The notes under the pieces are model-generated. The model made no database searches and had not been told where the DNA came from. It was given only the letters and a program-made list of their open reading frames with translations. A stretch of DNA of 64,000 nt from Sphingobium sp. Leaf26 (GTDB lineage Bacteria; Pseudomonadota; Alphaproteobacteria; Sphingomonadales; Sphingomonadaceae). Positions 54,401-61,697 of this stretch are shown one piece after another (within the stretch, counting starts at the first letter, position 1; every line of letters begins with the position of its first letter). The position numbers and the translations under genes were made by a program. Location of the stretch: NCBI RefSeq assembly GCF_001421665.1, contig NZ_LMKV01000029.1:63171-127170 (forward strand), read 5' to 3'.

Positions 54401-54969
54401 TGAAGCTGGATGCGGTCGGCAGCGCCGGCACAATGGCCACCCGGTCGCGCCGTTCCTTCGCGGTTGGGGTGAACCCCTACACCCTCTATGGCAGCGACCA
54501 GGAACTGGCGCTGTCGGGTGAACTGGGCCTCAGCAAGGCGCTGGGTGGCGACACGTTCAGCATCGTGCCCCGTGCCTCGATCCGCGGTGCCTATATCAGC
54601 TCGGGCAATCTGGCGGAATATGGCGGCGACGCGGCTTTGGTCATCAAGCGCCATGCGATCCGCAGCGCGCAGGGGCGTCTGGGCGCCACGATCAAGTCCG
54701 ACATGGGCGGCTTCAAACCCTATGTCACCGCCAACTTCGTCCATGAATTCAACGACCAGCCGGGCTGGTTCCTGGCCAATCTGGTCGGCGGCACCGGCAG
54801 CATGGCGCCCTTCGCGCTGGGCGGGCAGGACAAGAATTGGGGCGAGATCGGCGGCGGGCTGACGGTCACCACCGGCAATATCGACCTGACCCTGTCAGCC
54901 GACACCACTGCCTGGCGCAGCGACGTCAAATATCAGAGCTATCGCGCGGGCGTGAAGTTCCGCTTCTGA
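51457..54969 (+). CDS. autotransporter with S1 (chymotrypsin-like) protease passenger
   Basis: The 1170-residue protein has a signal peptide (cut after AQA near residue 36), an S1 protease domain with an intact triad, His82 (FAAHCVN), Asp153 (YGDVAMATL) and Ser281 (GGDSGGPL), then a long repetitive beta-type passenger (about 350-830), and a C-terminal outer-membrane beta-barrel (about 890-1170) ending GVKFRF with terminal Phe. It is thus a type V secreted serine protease, probably exposed on or released from the cell. Targets are unknown. A strong terminator follows. Confidence 0.9.
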   Translation: MHIRKNGVSLLARAGRTALLASAAVAALSIAPAAQAVVPADDKTPQDILDSGVNGVGIMYRDDGFVCTGTLINPRTVIFAAHCVNDRTSADYSTVNGGVPVAFAFEADARPGLIDWLSNNYTTNTALSVYNVNNIAYHPDSLDPPALSFLYGDVAMATLDTPAADVPTWTVLFSALPAPSSISETTGTGYHVAITGYGRSGSGTTGNSYGIDFRRKSAENFLGLLGSLDDVDGFLFGGGSGYSQNLYHTDFDDPTRENPFDFNLFKDDALPNEGSTAGGDSGGPLILDQAFDEKTVIGVLSGGSRYFLDQPASSYGGSSFYQPLYLFWDWIAQNNPYRYATAKAGDGKWSDADHWITALDPNYRIIDSTGQLVNGVPTTPGAGAFGDDDAQKFGQLCYQPDGICYDVGTGTLYVNGVAVEEGDGSATPAATTASGTTTVSNNKGKVEIAERSPNGTSASLADGTILEAQAEGDADDGEVTTQALPGPTLANGLPGATGFVPNNIDPVASAGVIGRYYDVTLSAAGKTTLDIDATVDRFTISGTGATLDVTADGSLTSLMDISHLAGVVNVDGSVTTPGDYFLMTGLLSGKGTVRAPFFTNVLGTIAPGGIGTIGTLSVEGNAILTSGSTLHIDLGANGVSDVLAVKATRFVEDDGEGEVETPPTGGEGGGQDQRQAQGSAAAITAAQADGDVSLLAVGDPIDGIAAVGGRVVFGATTGTKVRYGNQYTFVTAEGGVDGTFTAPAQLSAILKPVLIYGDNSVSVRIDAGLYADVVNGASPNQTSFAKLLDQNRSLYANYANLYGEADLLSVAGIQATFEGMAPRTETLKTSMAEVLNDNMARFYRDRLTKLDAGSLGGTLTMTGQPIQLAAASLNNIDLGMDQSGNSDTTTREGVLPDDMSAFLAGGYIDGKASPMRTAVPLGNDQFDGWYAAIGVEKAFGTNGVIGLAASFSELKGNTGASDWARARLYQGTVYGAFDLGGLKLDAVGSAGTMATRSRRSFAVGVNPYTLYGSDQELALSGELGLSKALGGDTFSIVPRASIRGAYISSGNLAEYGGDAALVIKRHAIRSAQGRLGATIKSDMGGFKPYVTANFVHEFNDQPGWFLANLVGGTGSMAPFALGGQDKNWGEIGGGLTVTTGNIDLTLSADTTAWRSDVKYQSYRAGVKFRF

Positions 54970-54991
54970 TTTCCGGCTCCCAGCCGAAAGG

Positions 54992-55020
54992 AAAGGGCCG
55001 CCCGTTTGGGCGGCCCTTTT
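54992..55020 (+). terminator. intrinsic terminator after the autotransporter gene
   Basis: AAAGGGCCGCCC (54992-55003) pairs with GGGCGGCCCTTTT (55008-55020) around a four-base loop, 22 nt after the stop. The T-run makes this a strong terminator on the plus strand. Confidence 0.88.
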
Positions 55021-55081
55021 CGTTGGGGGTGGATGACATCCCTGATACAACGGGAGGCGGCAGATCGGATTGGAATAAAGT

Positions 55082-55168
55082 CCGTTCGCCCCGAGCCTGT
55101 CGAAGGGCCGTTCCTTCCTGTCCAAGCTCACAGAGAGGAAGACGCTTCGACAGGCTCAGCCCGAACGG
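55082..55168. repeat. sphingomonad-type intergenic palindromic element (copy C)
   Basis: It begins CCGTTCG and ends CGAACGG, with inner arms GAGCCTGTCGAAGG and CTTCGACAGGCTCA. Copy B near 46831 shares the left arm, copy A near 6845 the ends. It lies between the autotransporter terminator and the convergent M20 peptidase gene. Confidence 0.7.
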
Positions 55169-55204
55169 GGGAAGGGTTGACGTACCATCCCCATCCAAAA
55201 CACC

Positions 55205-56629
55205 TCATTCCGTATACAGCTTCACCAGCCGGTAGAGGAACGCCCGCCCGTCCAGCAGCGATTTGACGCGGATGCGCTCGTTCAGGCCATGGACGCCCTG
55301 CCCGTCCGGGTCGGCGAACATGCCCGACACGCCATAGGTCGGGATGCCCGCCGCATTGGTGAAACGCCCGTCGGTCGCCCCGGTCGCCAGGCGCGGGATC
55401 ACCGGCACGCCCGGCCACATTTCCTTGGTCAACGCCTCGATCGGCCCCATGATCTGCGGCGTCAGTTCGGGCGCGGAGGATTTGGGCTGCGGCGGATCGG
55501 CCAGCGTCACCTTGACCTTGAGATCGGCGGCCACCTCGCTCAATCGCGCCAACACGGTGTCCACGGCCTCGCCCGGAATGATGCGGCAATTGACATTGGC
55601 GGTCACCGACTGCGGCTGGGCATTGGGCGCATGGCCGCCGGAAATCAGCGTGGGGATGCAGGTGGTGCGCAGCGTCGCGTTCCAGCTCGCGCTCTCGGCC
55701 GACACCGCGGCGTAATCCGCCTCGCTCGCCTTGCCCGCGCCGATAGCCGCCATCGCCGCCGACACCTTGGCCGGATAGAGCGGCGCCGACGCCCCGAAAT
55801 AGGCCTTGGCCGCCGGGGTCAGGTTGACCGGGAAATCATAGTCGTTGATCCGCGCCAGTGCCGCCGCCATCCAGCCGATCGCGTTGAAACGGGGCGTCTG
55901 GCGCGAGCTGTGCCCGCCCGGTGCGGTCGCGGTCAGGGTGAAGTCCTGATAGACCTTCTCGCCCGCCTGCACGCCCTGGCTGACCGGCTTGCCCGCTTCG
56001 TCCAGCGACCCGCCGCCGCCCTCGTTCAATGCCCATCCGGCCTTCAGTGCATCGGGCCGGTTCTTGAGCAGATATTCAACGCCGTTCAGGGCCTTCTCCG
56101 TCTCCTCGCCGCAGGTCAGCGCCAGCTTGATCGTGCGCCTGGGTTTGTAGCCCTCGGTCTTGTAGCGGATCATCTGGTCGGTGAAAGCCGCCGCCATCGC
56201 CTTGTCATCGGACGTACCCCGGCCATAGAAATAGCCGCCCTCCTCGATCAGGGTGAAGGGGTCGCGCTCCCAGTCGCTGCGCTTGGCCGCCACCACGTCG
56301 ATATGGGCAAGCAGCAGGACGGCCGGCAGCCTGGCATTGCTGCCGCGCAGGATGGCGGTCAGATTGCCTTCCTTCGGGTGCGCTGGGTCGGTGACGATCG
56401 CGATGTCGCCGTCGGCATAGCCCGCCGCTTTCAGCCGCGCCCCCATCCGCTCCGCCGCGAGCGTACAACTGCCGTCCGGCCAGCTCGAATCGGTTTCCAC
56501 CAGTTCCTTGTAGAGCGCACGGAAGGCCGGCTCGTCCCCCCGCGCCTGCGCATCGGGCGTGGCGGCATATGCGCTGGTTGTGACAAACAGCGCAGCGATC
56601 AGCGCGGTGGCGGGACGGTGAAATGCCAT
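55205..56629 (-). CDS. secreted M20-family metallopeptidase
   Basis: The 474-residue protein has a signal peptide (to AYA, about residue 22) and the M20 fold: metal ligands His109 and Asp111 in LLAHIDVV, Asp141 in GTSDDK, catalytic Glu175 in TCGEETE, with an inserted dimerisation domain (about 200-320). It probably hydrolyses peptides or N-acyl amino acids in the periplasm. A perfect intrinsic-terminator hairpin ends two bases before its ATG. Confidence 0.92.
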   Translation of the reverse strand: MAFHRPATALIAALFVTTSAYAATPDAQARGDEPAFRALYKELVETDSSWPDGSCTLAAERMGARLKAAGYADGDIAIVTDPAHPKEGNLTAILRGSNARLPAVLLLAHIDVVAAKRSDWERDPFTLIEEGGYFYGRGTSDDKAMAAAFTDQMIRYKTEGYKPRRTIKLALTCGEETEKALNGVEYLLKNRPDALKAGWALNEGGGGSLDEAGKPVSQGVQAGEKVYQDFTLTATAPGGHSSRQTPRFNAIGWMAAALARINDYDFPVNLTPAAKAYFGASAPLYPAKVSAAMAAIGAGKASEADYAAVSAESASWNATLRTTCIPTLISGGHAPNAQPQSVTANVNCRIIPGEAVDTVLARLSEVAADLKVKVTLADPPQPKSSAPELTPQIMGPIEALTKEMWPGVPVIPRLATGATDGRFTNAAGIPTYGVSGMFADPDGQGVHGLNERIRVKSLLDGRAFLYRLVKLYTE

Positions 56630-56630
56630 G

Positions 56631-56658
56631 AAAAAAGCCCCTCTGGTGCAAGAGGGGC
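56631..56658 (-). terminator. intrinsic terminator abutting the M20 peptidase start codon
   Basis: Reading the minus strand, GCCCCTC, an eight-base loop, GAGGGGC and six T are followed by CATG, so the last T is one base before the ATG of the M20 gene. It can end the yajC-secD-secF-Mth938 transcript, and it also places a GAGGGG ribosome-site sequence inside the stem. Confidence 0.8.
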
Positions 56659-56719
56659 GCAGCTTGGCCAAAGCGGGGCGGGAGGGCAAGCACTGCCCGA
56701 AACAAGAGTGCCATCATGG

Positions 56720-56782
56720 TCCCCGGCGCAGGCCGGGGTCCAGTTCAGACCTCGAATACTGGACCCCGGCCTGCGCCGGGGA
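56720..56782. repeat. 25-bp perfect inverted repeat
   Basis: The arms at 56720-56744 and 56758-56782 are exact complements (core CCCCGGCGCAGGCCGGGG) around a 13-nt centre. A shorter relative, CCCCGGC...GCCGGGG, occurs at 39746. It is a mobile-looking GC-rich palindrome in the gap before the M20 gene. Confidence 0.8.
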
Positions 56783-56807
56783 ACAGCGTCGTGACAACCG
56801 CAGTGCC

Positions 56808-57203
56808 TTACAGCGGCAGCAGAGCCGCAACGATCTGCCGCTCTTCGGCGCGCAACACGCCCCAGGCGCGGGCGGCGGCACGGCTGTCCATCGCCTCCAC
56901 ACCGATCCCCAGCGCCTCGACCGCGCGGACGAAGGGGCGCGGCGGCTGGCGCAATCCCACGCCGGTGCCCAGCAGCAGGAATTCAGGGCGCGGATCGGTG
57001 CCGAACAGGTCGCCCAGCGCCTCCACCGTCAGCGCATCCACCGACGCCGGCGCATCGGCCCAGGCCAGCGCCCGGACCGGGCTGAGCAACAGGCCGTGCG
57101 GAAACACATCGTCGCGCACCCGGAAGCCCCGGCCCTGAAAGCCGGTGACGATCGGCCCCTGCCCGCTATCGTCGCGACGGAGCTTGATACCGGAATCGCT
57201 CAG
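56808..57203 (-). CDS. Mth938-domain protein, probable CTG start
   Basis: The protein resembles the Mth938/NDUFAF3 (DUF498) family, whose mitochondrial member assists complex I assembly. The clear frame from GTG 57119 gives 103 residues, but the family's first strand (here IVTGFQGRGFRV) lies just upstream in the same open frame. The only candidate start there is CTG at 57203, which overlaps the secF stop (CTGA) as ATGA overlaps do elsewhere in this window, giving 131 residues. It is likely the last gene of the yajC-secD-secF operon. The exact start is uncertain. Confidence 0.72.
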   Translation of the reverse strand: MSDSGIKLRRDDSGQGPIVTGFQGRGFRVRDDVFPHGLLLSPVRALAWADAPASVDALTVEALGDLFGTDPRPEFLLLGTGVGLRQPPRPFVRAVEALGIGVEAMDSRAAARAWGVLRAEERQIVAALLPL

Positions 57204-58189
57204 GGCTTGGCGCCGTCGTCACGGGGTCCAACGCGCTCGGCCGTCCCGGCATAATCACCCTTCTTGCCCGCCTTCTTCTCCGACGTCTGCGGGCTGAGGC
57301 CCAGCGAGATGAGCAGCGAAGACGACACATAGACCGACGAGTAGGTGCCCACGATGATGCCCAGCATCATGGCCGCGGTGAAGCCGCGCAGCACATGGCC
57401 GCCCAGCAACAACAGCGCACCCAGCGCCAGCAGGATCGTCACCGACGTCATGACCGTGCGCGGCAGGGTTTCGTTGACGGACAGGTCGATCAGCGACTTC
57501 ATGTCCATCTTGCGATATTTGCGCATATTTTCGCGGATACGGTCGTCGATCACCATCTTGTCGTTGATCGAATAGCCCACGATGGTCAGCACGGCGGCGA
57601 TGATGTTGAGGTCGAACTCCAACTGCGTGATCGCGAAGAAGCCCAGCGTCATCAGCACATCATGCACGATCGCGACGAAGGTCGAGACGCCGAACTGCCA
57701 TTCGTAGCGGAACCAGCTGAACACCGCGATGCCCAGGATCGCCAGCACCACCGCCAGCACGCCATTCTGGATCAGCTCGCCCGACACCTTGCCCGATACC
57801 GTGTCGTAGCGGGAGAAGGTGACGCCGGGGAACTGCGCCGTCATCGCCTTGCGGGTCTTTTCCACCACCGCATTGGCCGCGCCGGCGCCACCCTGTTCGG
57901 GTAGCGGCAGACGGATCTGCACGGTCTTGGGATCGCCGAACTGCTGGAGCGAGCTTTCGCCCACGCCCAGCGATCCGATGGTCGCGCGGACCTTGTCGGT
58001 TTCCACCGCCTGCGGGAATTTCGCCTCGATCATCAGGCCGCCGACGAAATCGACGCCAAGGTTCAGGCCCTTGTGCGCGGTTGCGCCGACCGCCAGCACC
58101 GTCAGCAGCGCAGTGAGCGCGAACGCCCATTTGCGTACGGCGACGAAGCCGATATTGGTATTGTCGGGGACGAGCTTGAGAAGTTTCAT
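57200..58189 (-). CDS. secF: protein translocase subunit SecF
   Basis: SecF with SecD uses the proton gradient to pull proteins through the Sec channel. The 329-residue protein has six membrane helices, the first periplasmic domain with GLNLGVDFVGGLMIEAKF, and the late YSINDKMVIDDRIRENMRKY segment. It follows secD by 21 nt. Its stop overlaps the proposed CTG start of the next gene. Confidence 0.96.
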   Translation of the reverse strand: MKLLKLVPDNTNIGFVAVRKWAFALTALLTVLAVGATAHKGLNLGVDFVGGLMIEAKFPQAVETDKVRATIGSLGVGESSLQQFGDPKTVQIRLPLPEQGGAGAANAVVEKTRKAMTAQFPGVTFSRYDTVSGKVSGELIQNGVLAVVLAILGIAVFSWFRYEWQFGVSTFVAIVHDVLMTLGFFAITQLEFDLNIIAAVLTIVGYSINDKMVIDDRIRENMRKYRKMDMKSLIDLSVNETLPRTVMTSVTILLALGALLLLGGHVLRGFTAAMMLGIIVGTYSSVYVSSSLLISLGLSPQTSEKKAGKKGDYAGTAERVGPRDDGAKP

Positions 58190-58210
58190 GGGTGTGTCCT
58201 CCCGCCCCTC

Positions 58211-59809
58211 TTAAATATGAATGTCGGTCGGACGGGTGCGGCGCACCCAGTTCGCGACGACCATGCGGGTGAAGGTGACGGCGGTGAACACGCTGGTCGC
58301 AATGCCGATCAGCAGCACGATGGCGAAGCCCTTCACCGGCCCCGACCCCAGCGCCAGCATGATGCCGCCCGCGATGGCGTGGGTCACGTTCGCTTCGAAG
58401 ATCGTGCGGCTCGCTTCCTTATAGCCATGTTCGATCGACGCCACGACATTGCGCCCGCGTCGCCGCTCCTCGCGAATACGCTCGTAAATCAGCACGTTCG
58501 CGTCGACCGCAGTGCCGATGGTCAGCACGAAACCGGCGATGCCCGGCAACGTCAGCGTCGCGCCCAGCATGCCCATCACGCCCAGGATGACCGCCACGTT
58601 GATGGCGACCGCCAGGTTGGCATACATGCCGAACCGGCCGTAGCTGACGAACATGAAGGCGGCGACCGCCACGACGGCGACGATCGACGCGATCAGGCCG
58701 GCGCGGATCGAATCCGCACCCAGCCCCGGCCCGACCGTGCGTTCCTCAACCACCGTCAGCGCGACGGGCAGCTTGCCCGAACGCAGCGCGATGGCGAGCT
58801 GGTTGGCGCTTTCCACGGTGAAGCTGCCGGCGATCTGCGCGCTGCCGCCCAGAATCGGTTCGTTGATGTTCGGCGCCGACAGCACCTGATTGTCGAGAAT
58901 GATGGCGAAGGGGCGGTTGACATTCTGCGACGTCACCTGCCCGAACCGACGGCCTCCCGCACTGTTGAAGCGGATGTTGACGATCGCCTGATTGCTTTGG
59001 TCATATCCCTGCGTCGCGTCGGTCAGATCCTCGCCCGACACCATCACCTGACGCTTGACCGCGATGAACGGCACGCCCGACGGGTTGGCGGGATATTTCA
59101 GCACTTCGCTGCCCACCGGCGCACGCCCCTGCGCCACTTCGGACGGGTTGGCGGTCGTGTCGACCAGCTTGAATTCCAGCTTGGCGGTCTGGCCCAGCAG
59201 ATCCTTCAGCGCCTTGGGATCGCCCAGACCCGGCACCTGCACGACGATGCGATTGTCGCCCTGCTGCTGGATCGTGGGTTCGCGCGTACCCATTTCGTCG
59301 ATGCGCTTGCGGATCACTTCGGTCGCGACTTCCATCGCGCTCTTCACCGCGCTCTTGATGCCGGCATCGGTGGGCGTGATGACGATGGTGGAGCTGTTGA
59401 CCACCTCGACATTGAAGTCGCGCTGGCCGGTCAGCCCCGCGCCCTGCGTCAGCGGCCGGATGCGCTCGACGGCGGCGTCCACCTGGCTCGGCTCGCGGAC
59501 CATGAAGCTGAGCTTCCCGTCGCGGCTCGAAATGTCGCCGATCGCGATCCTGGGATCGCTCCGGCGCAGTTCGGTGCGGACCTGATCCTCCATATTGGTC
59601 AGGCGCTGCTTGGCGACATCCTGCGTCGACGCTTCGAGCAGCAGATGGCTGCCGCCCGACAGGTCGAGGCCCAGATTGACGCGCGTCTGCATGAAGCGCG
59701 GCAGGTGCGCGACGGTCGCGTCGGGCAGGAAGCTGGGAATGGCGCACAACACGCCGATCGCCAGAGGCAGGATGATCGCAAAGACCGCCCAGCGCGAAAA
59801 GTTCAGCAT
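58211..59809 (-). CDS. secD: protein translocase subunit SecD
   Basis: SecD is the larger partner of SecF. The 532-residue protein starts MLNFSRWAVFAIILPLAIG, has the first helix, a large periplasmic region with RVNLGLDLSGGSHLLLEA and GTREPTIQQQGDNRIVVQVPG, and five C-terminal helices with GTAVDANVLIYERIREERRRG. I start at 59809, 8 nt after the yajC stop. Confidence 0.97.
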   Translation of the reverse strand: MLNFSRWAVFAIILPLAIGVLCAIPSFLPDATVAHLPRFMQTRVNLGLDLSGGSHLLLEASTQDVAKQRLTNMEDQVRTELRRSDPRIAIGDISSRDGKLSFMVREPSQVDAAVERIRPLTQGAGLTGQRDFNVEVVNSSTIVITPTDAGIKSAVKSAMEVATEVIRKRIDEMGTREPTIQQQGDNRIVVQVPGLGDPKALKDLLGQTAKLEFKLVDTTANPSEVAQGRAPVGSEVLKYPANPSGVPFIAVKRQVMVSGEDLTDATQGYDQSNQAIVNIRFNSAGGRRFGQVTSQNVNRPFAIILDNQVLSAPNINEPILGGSAQIAGSFTVESANQLAIALRSGKLPVALTVVEERTVGPGLGADSIRAGLIASIVAVVAVAAFMFVSYGRFGMYANLAVAINVAVILGVMGMLGATLTLPGIAGFVLTIGTAVDANVLIYERIREERRRGRNVVASIEHGYKEASRTIFEANVTHAIAGGIMLALGSGPVKGFAIVLLIGIATSVFTAVTFTRMVVANWVRRTRPTDIHI

Positions 59810-59817
59810 GGGGTGGC

Positions 59818-60153
59818 TCAGTCGTTCGCGGGCTTGGCGGCGGTGGGGTCGATCACCTCGGTCAGGGTCGACTTGACCGCCTTGACCTTCAGGCCGGGCG
59901 CCAGTTCGATATCGGCGTAAATCTCGTCCACGCGCACGACCTTGCCGACCAGACCGCCACCGGTGATGACCTGATCGCCCTTCTTCACGGCGTCGATCTT
60001 GGCCTTGTGCTCCTTCAGCTTCTTTTGCTGCGGACGGATCAGCAGGAAATAGAAGACGACGAAGATCAGGACCAGCGGCGCCATCTGTACCAGGATTCCG
60101 GCGCCGGAGGCTTGCCCGCCCGCGGTCTGGGCAAAGGCTGGGGTAATGAACAT
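59818..60153 (-). CDS. yajC: preprotein translocase accessory protein YajC
   Basis: YajC is a small single-span partner of SecDF. The 111-residue protein has a short N-terminal part, one membrane helix with MAPLVLIFVVFYFLLIRPQQKKLKEH and the cytoplasmic GDQVITGGGLVGKVV motif, exactly as in the family. It heads the operon yajC-secD-secF. I start at MFITPAFAQ (60153). Confidence 0.96.
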   Translation of the reverse strand: MFITPAFAQTAGGQASGAGILVQMAPLVLIFVVFYFLLIRPQQKKLKEHKAKIDAVKKGDQVITGGGLVGKVVRVDEIYADIELAPGLKVKAVKSTLTEVIDPTAAKPAND

Positions 60154-60296
60154 GGGTGGGACTGCCTTGTATCTGTCGGTCGCACACGCCCAGTCGGCAT
60201 GCACGGATCAAGGGCGGGCGGCTAACATAGATGGGGGGCAAGAGGCAATATGATTAGGGATTACGACGATCGGTGACGGCGGATGCAATTGAGCGC

Positions 60297-60323
60297 TTGC
60301 GCTTTTAATCCGCTGCTTATATT
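60297..60323 (+). promoter_or_regulatory. candidate promoter of tRNA-Pro
   Basis: TTGCGC (60297-60302), a short 15-nt spacer and TATATT (60318-60323) lie 14 nt before the tRNA. The -10 box is good. The AT-rich run TTTTAAT lies in the spacer. Confidence 0.4.
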
Positions 60324-60337
60324 GGGCGCCCTCCGGT

Positions 60338-60414
60338 CGGGACGTAGCGCAGCCTGGTAGCGCATCACACTGGGGGTGTGGGGGTCGGAGGTTCGAATCC
60401 TCTCGTCCCGACCA
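60338..60414 (+). tRNA. tRNA-Pro (anticodon GGG)
   Basis: The 77-nt sequence folds as a normal tRNA. CGGGACG pairs with CGTCCCG in the acceptor stem, the D arm is GCGC...GCGC, the anticodon stem is TCACA/TGTGG with loop CTGGGGG (anticodon GGG at 60372-60374), and the T arm has GGTTCGAATCC. The genome encodes the CCA end (ACCA at 60411-60414). It reads CCC and, by wobble, CCU proline codons. Confidence 0.97.
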
Positions 60415-60644
60415 ATATTTTCGGAAGAAGCGGCCATCAAGGGGACGGACGCCGGAAAATCTCTCACGCGCGGGCGCGGGAGGGATCATGCAGCAGGCAT
60501 GAAGCCATGAAGCCAGCCACGCTCATCTTTTCCCCGCGCGCCTATCGCCATGCACCTTATGGCTCGACAGGGCCTTGCCTTGAAACACGGGAACGAAGAC
60601 CGCCCCTTGCCGCTTGATCCAGCGATAACGGGAAGGACAATCCG
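60415..60644 (+). other. spacer after tRNA-Pro, nothing identified
   Basis: These 230 nt contain no gene, no clear terminator for the tRNA, and no repeat of the tRNA 3' end that would mark an integration event. Confidence 0.5.
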
Positions 60645-60782
60645 ATGTATCTGATGACCGGAGCAGCTCTGGGCGCCATCCTGCTGGTGGTCCTTCGTCT
60701 CGGCCTGACGCATATCCAGCGCTGGATGAAGCGCAATATCGCCATCGCGCCCAAGCCGGACCGTCGCACGCCGCGCGACTGA
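60645..60782 (+). CDS. 45-residue membrane peptide
   Basis: The product begins with an apolar helix (MYLMTGAALGAILLVVLRLG) and ends with a basic tail (KPDRRTPRD). GGAAGGA lies 8 nt before the ATG, a good ribosome site. No family is recognised. It precedes the endolysin-like gene by 85 nt. Confidence 0.55.
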   Translation: MYLMTGAALGAILLVVLRLGLTHIQRWMKRNIAIAPKPDRRTPRD

Positions 60783-60867
60783 CATGGGGCGTGACGTAAT
60801 TTATACTCTGTCCTACAACGAACCATATGGGATAAATGATTCGCCTCATTCCAAATAGGAGGCGCAT

Positions 60868-61407
60868 ATGGATATTCACGACCTGGTCGACGAGGTCATT
60901 GCCCGCGAGGGCGGTTATAGCGATCATCCCGCCGATCGCGGCGGCCCCACCAATATGGGCATCACGCTCGGCGTCGCCCGCGCCAATGGCTATGTGGGCG
61001 ACATGAAGGCGCTGCCACGCGGCGTCGCGGAGGGGATCTATCGCCGCCTCTATTGGGAGCGGCCCGGCTATGCCTTCATCGCGGAAATGAGCGGGCCGAT
61101 CGCAGCGGAACTGTTCGATACCGGCATCAATATGGGCGTTTCGACCGCGACGGGCTTTCTCCAGCGTGCGCTTAACGCGCTCAATCGCAACCAGAAGGAC
61201 TATCCCGACCTCAAGGTCGACCGGCAGGTCGGCGCGCGCACCCTCGCCGCGCTGACCGCCTTCCGTGCCCTGCGCGGGGCCGCCGGCGACAAGGTCCTGC
61301 TCAAGGCGTTCGAAGCGCTGCAAGGCGAACGCTATGTCGCGCTGGCGGAGCAGCGACCGGCCAACGAAGCCTTCCTCTATGGCTGGCTCGCCAACCGGAT
61401 CGGTTAA
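60868..61407 (+). CDS. glycoside hydrolase 108 family (endolysin-like) protein
   Basis: The 179-residue protein has the GH108 N-terminus AREGGYSDHPADRGGPTNMG with the catalytic Glu14, and a C-terminal part like the PG_binding_3 domain. GH108 proteins are phage endolysins and the bacterial relatives known as secretion activator proteins; they cleave the peptidoglycan glycan strand. No signal peptide is present, so it would need a holin or leakage to act, and the next gene looks like one. Confidence 0.88.
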   Translation: MDIHDLVDEVIAREGGYSDHPADRGGPTNMGITLGVARANGYVGDMKALPRGVAEGIYRRLYWERPGYAFIAEMSGPIAAELFDTGINMGVSTATGFLQRALNALNRNQKDYPDLKVDRQVGARTLAALTAFRALRGAAGDKVLLKAFEALQGERYVALAEQRPANEAFLYGWLANRIG

Positions 61408-61420
61408 GGGAGGTGTGACG

Positions 61421-61690
61421 ATGCAACAGGATGGCGACAACGAATCGACCGACCTCTGGACGCAGCGCGCGCGCCCCGCCTTTCTCTATGTCATGTATGC
61501 GTTGTTGCTCTGGTCGCTGCCCATGGGCCTGATCGCCGGGGTGCGACCGGACATGGCAGCGGCGATCACCATGGGCATGCGCGCCTATCTCAACGCGCTG
61601 CCCGAACCGCTCTACGCGCTCTTCGGCACCGGCTATCTGGGCTATACCGCTGCGCGCGCCTGGGGGAAGGCGAAGGGGAGCGAACGGTAA
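61421..61690 (+). CDS. holin-like three-helix membrane protein
   Basis: The 89-residue protein has a soluble N-terminus and apolar segments consistent with the three-helix holin family found next to GTA and prophage endolysins. GGGAGG lies about 8 nt before the ATG. The gene follows the endolysin-like gene by 13 nt. The family assignment rests on size, topology and position. Confidence 0.65.
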   Translation: MQQDGDNESTDLWTQRARPAFLYVMYALLLWSLPMGLIAGVRPDMAAAITMGMRAYLNALPEPLYALFGTGYLGYTAARAWGKAKGSER

Positions 61691-61697
61691 CAGCCAC

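Noticed and set aside
60338..61690. Integrated element at tRNA-Pro
   Set aside because: No integrase and no second copy of the tRNA 3' end were found in the downstream sequence of the window.
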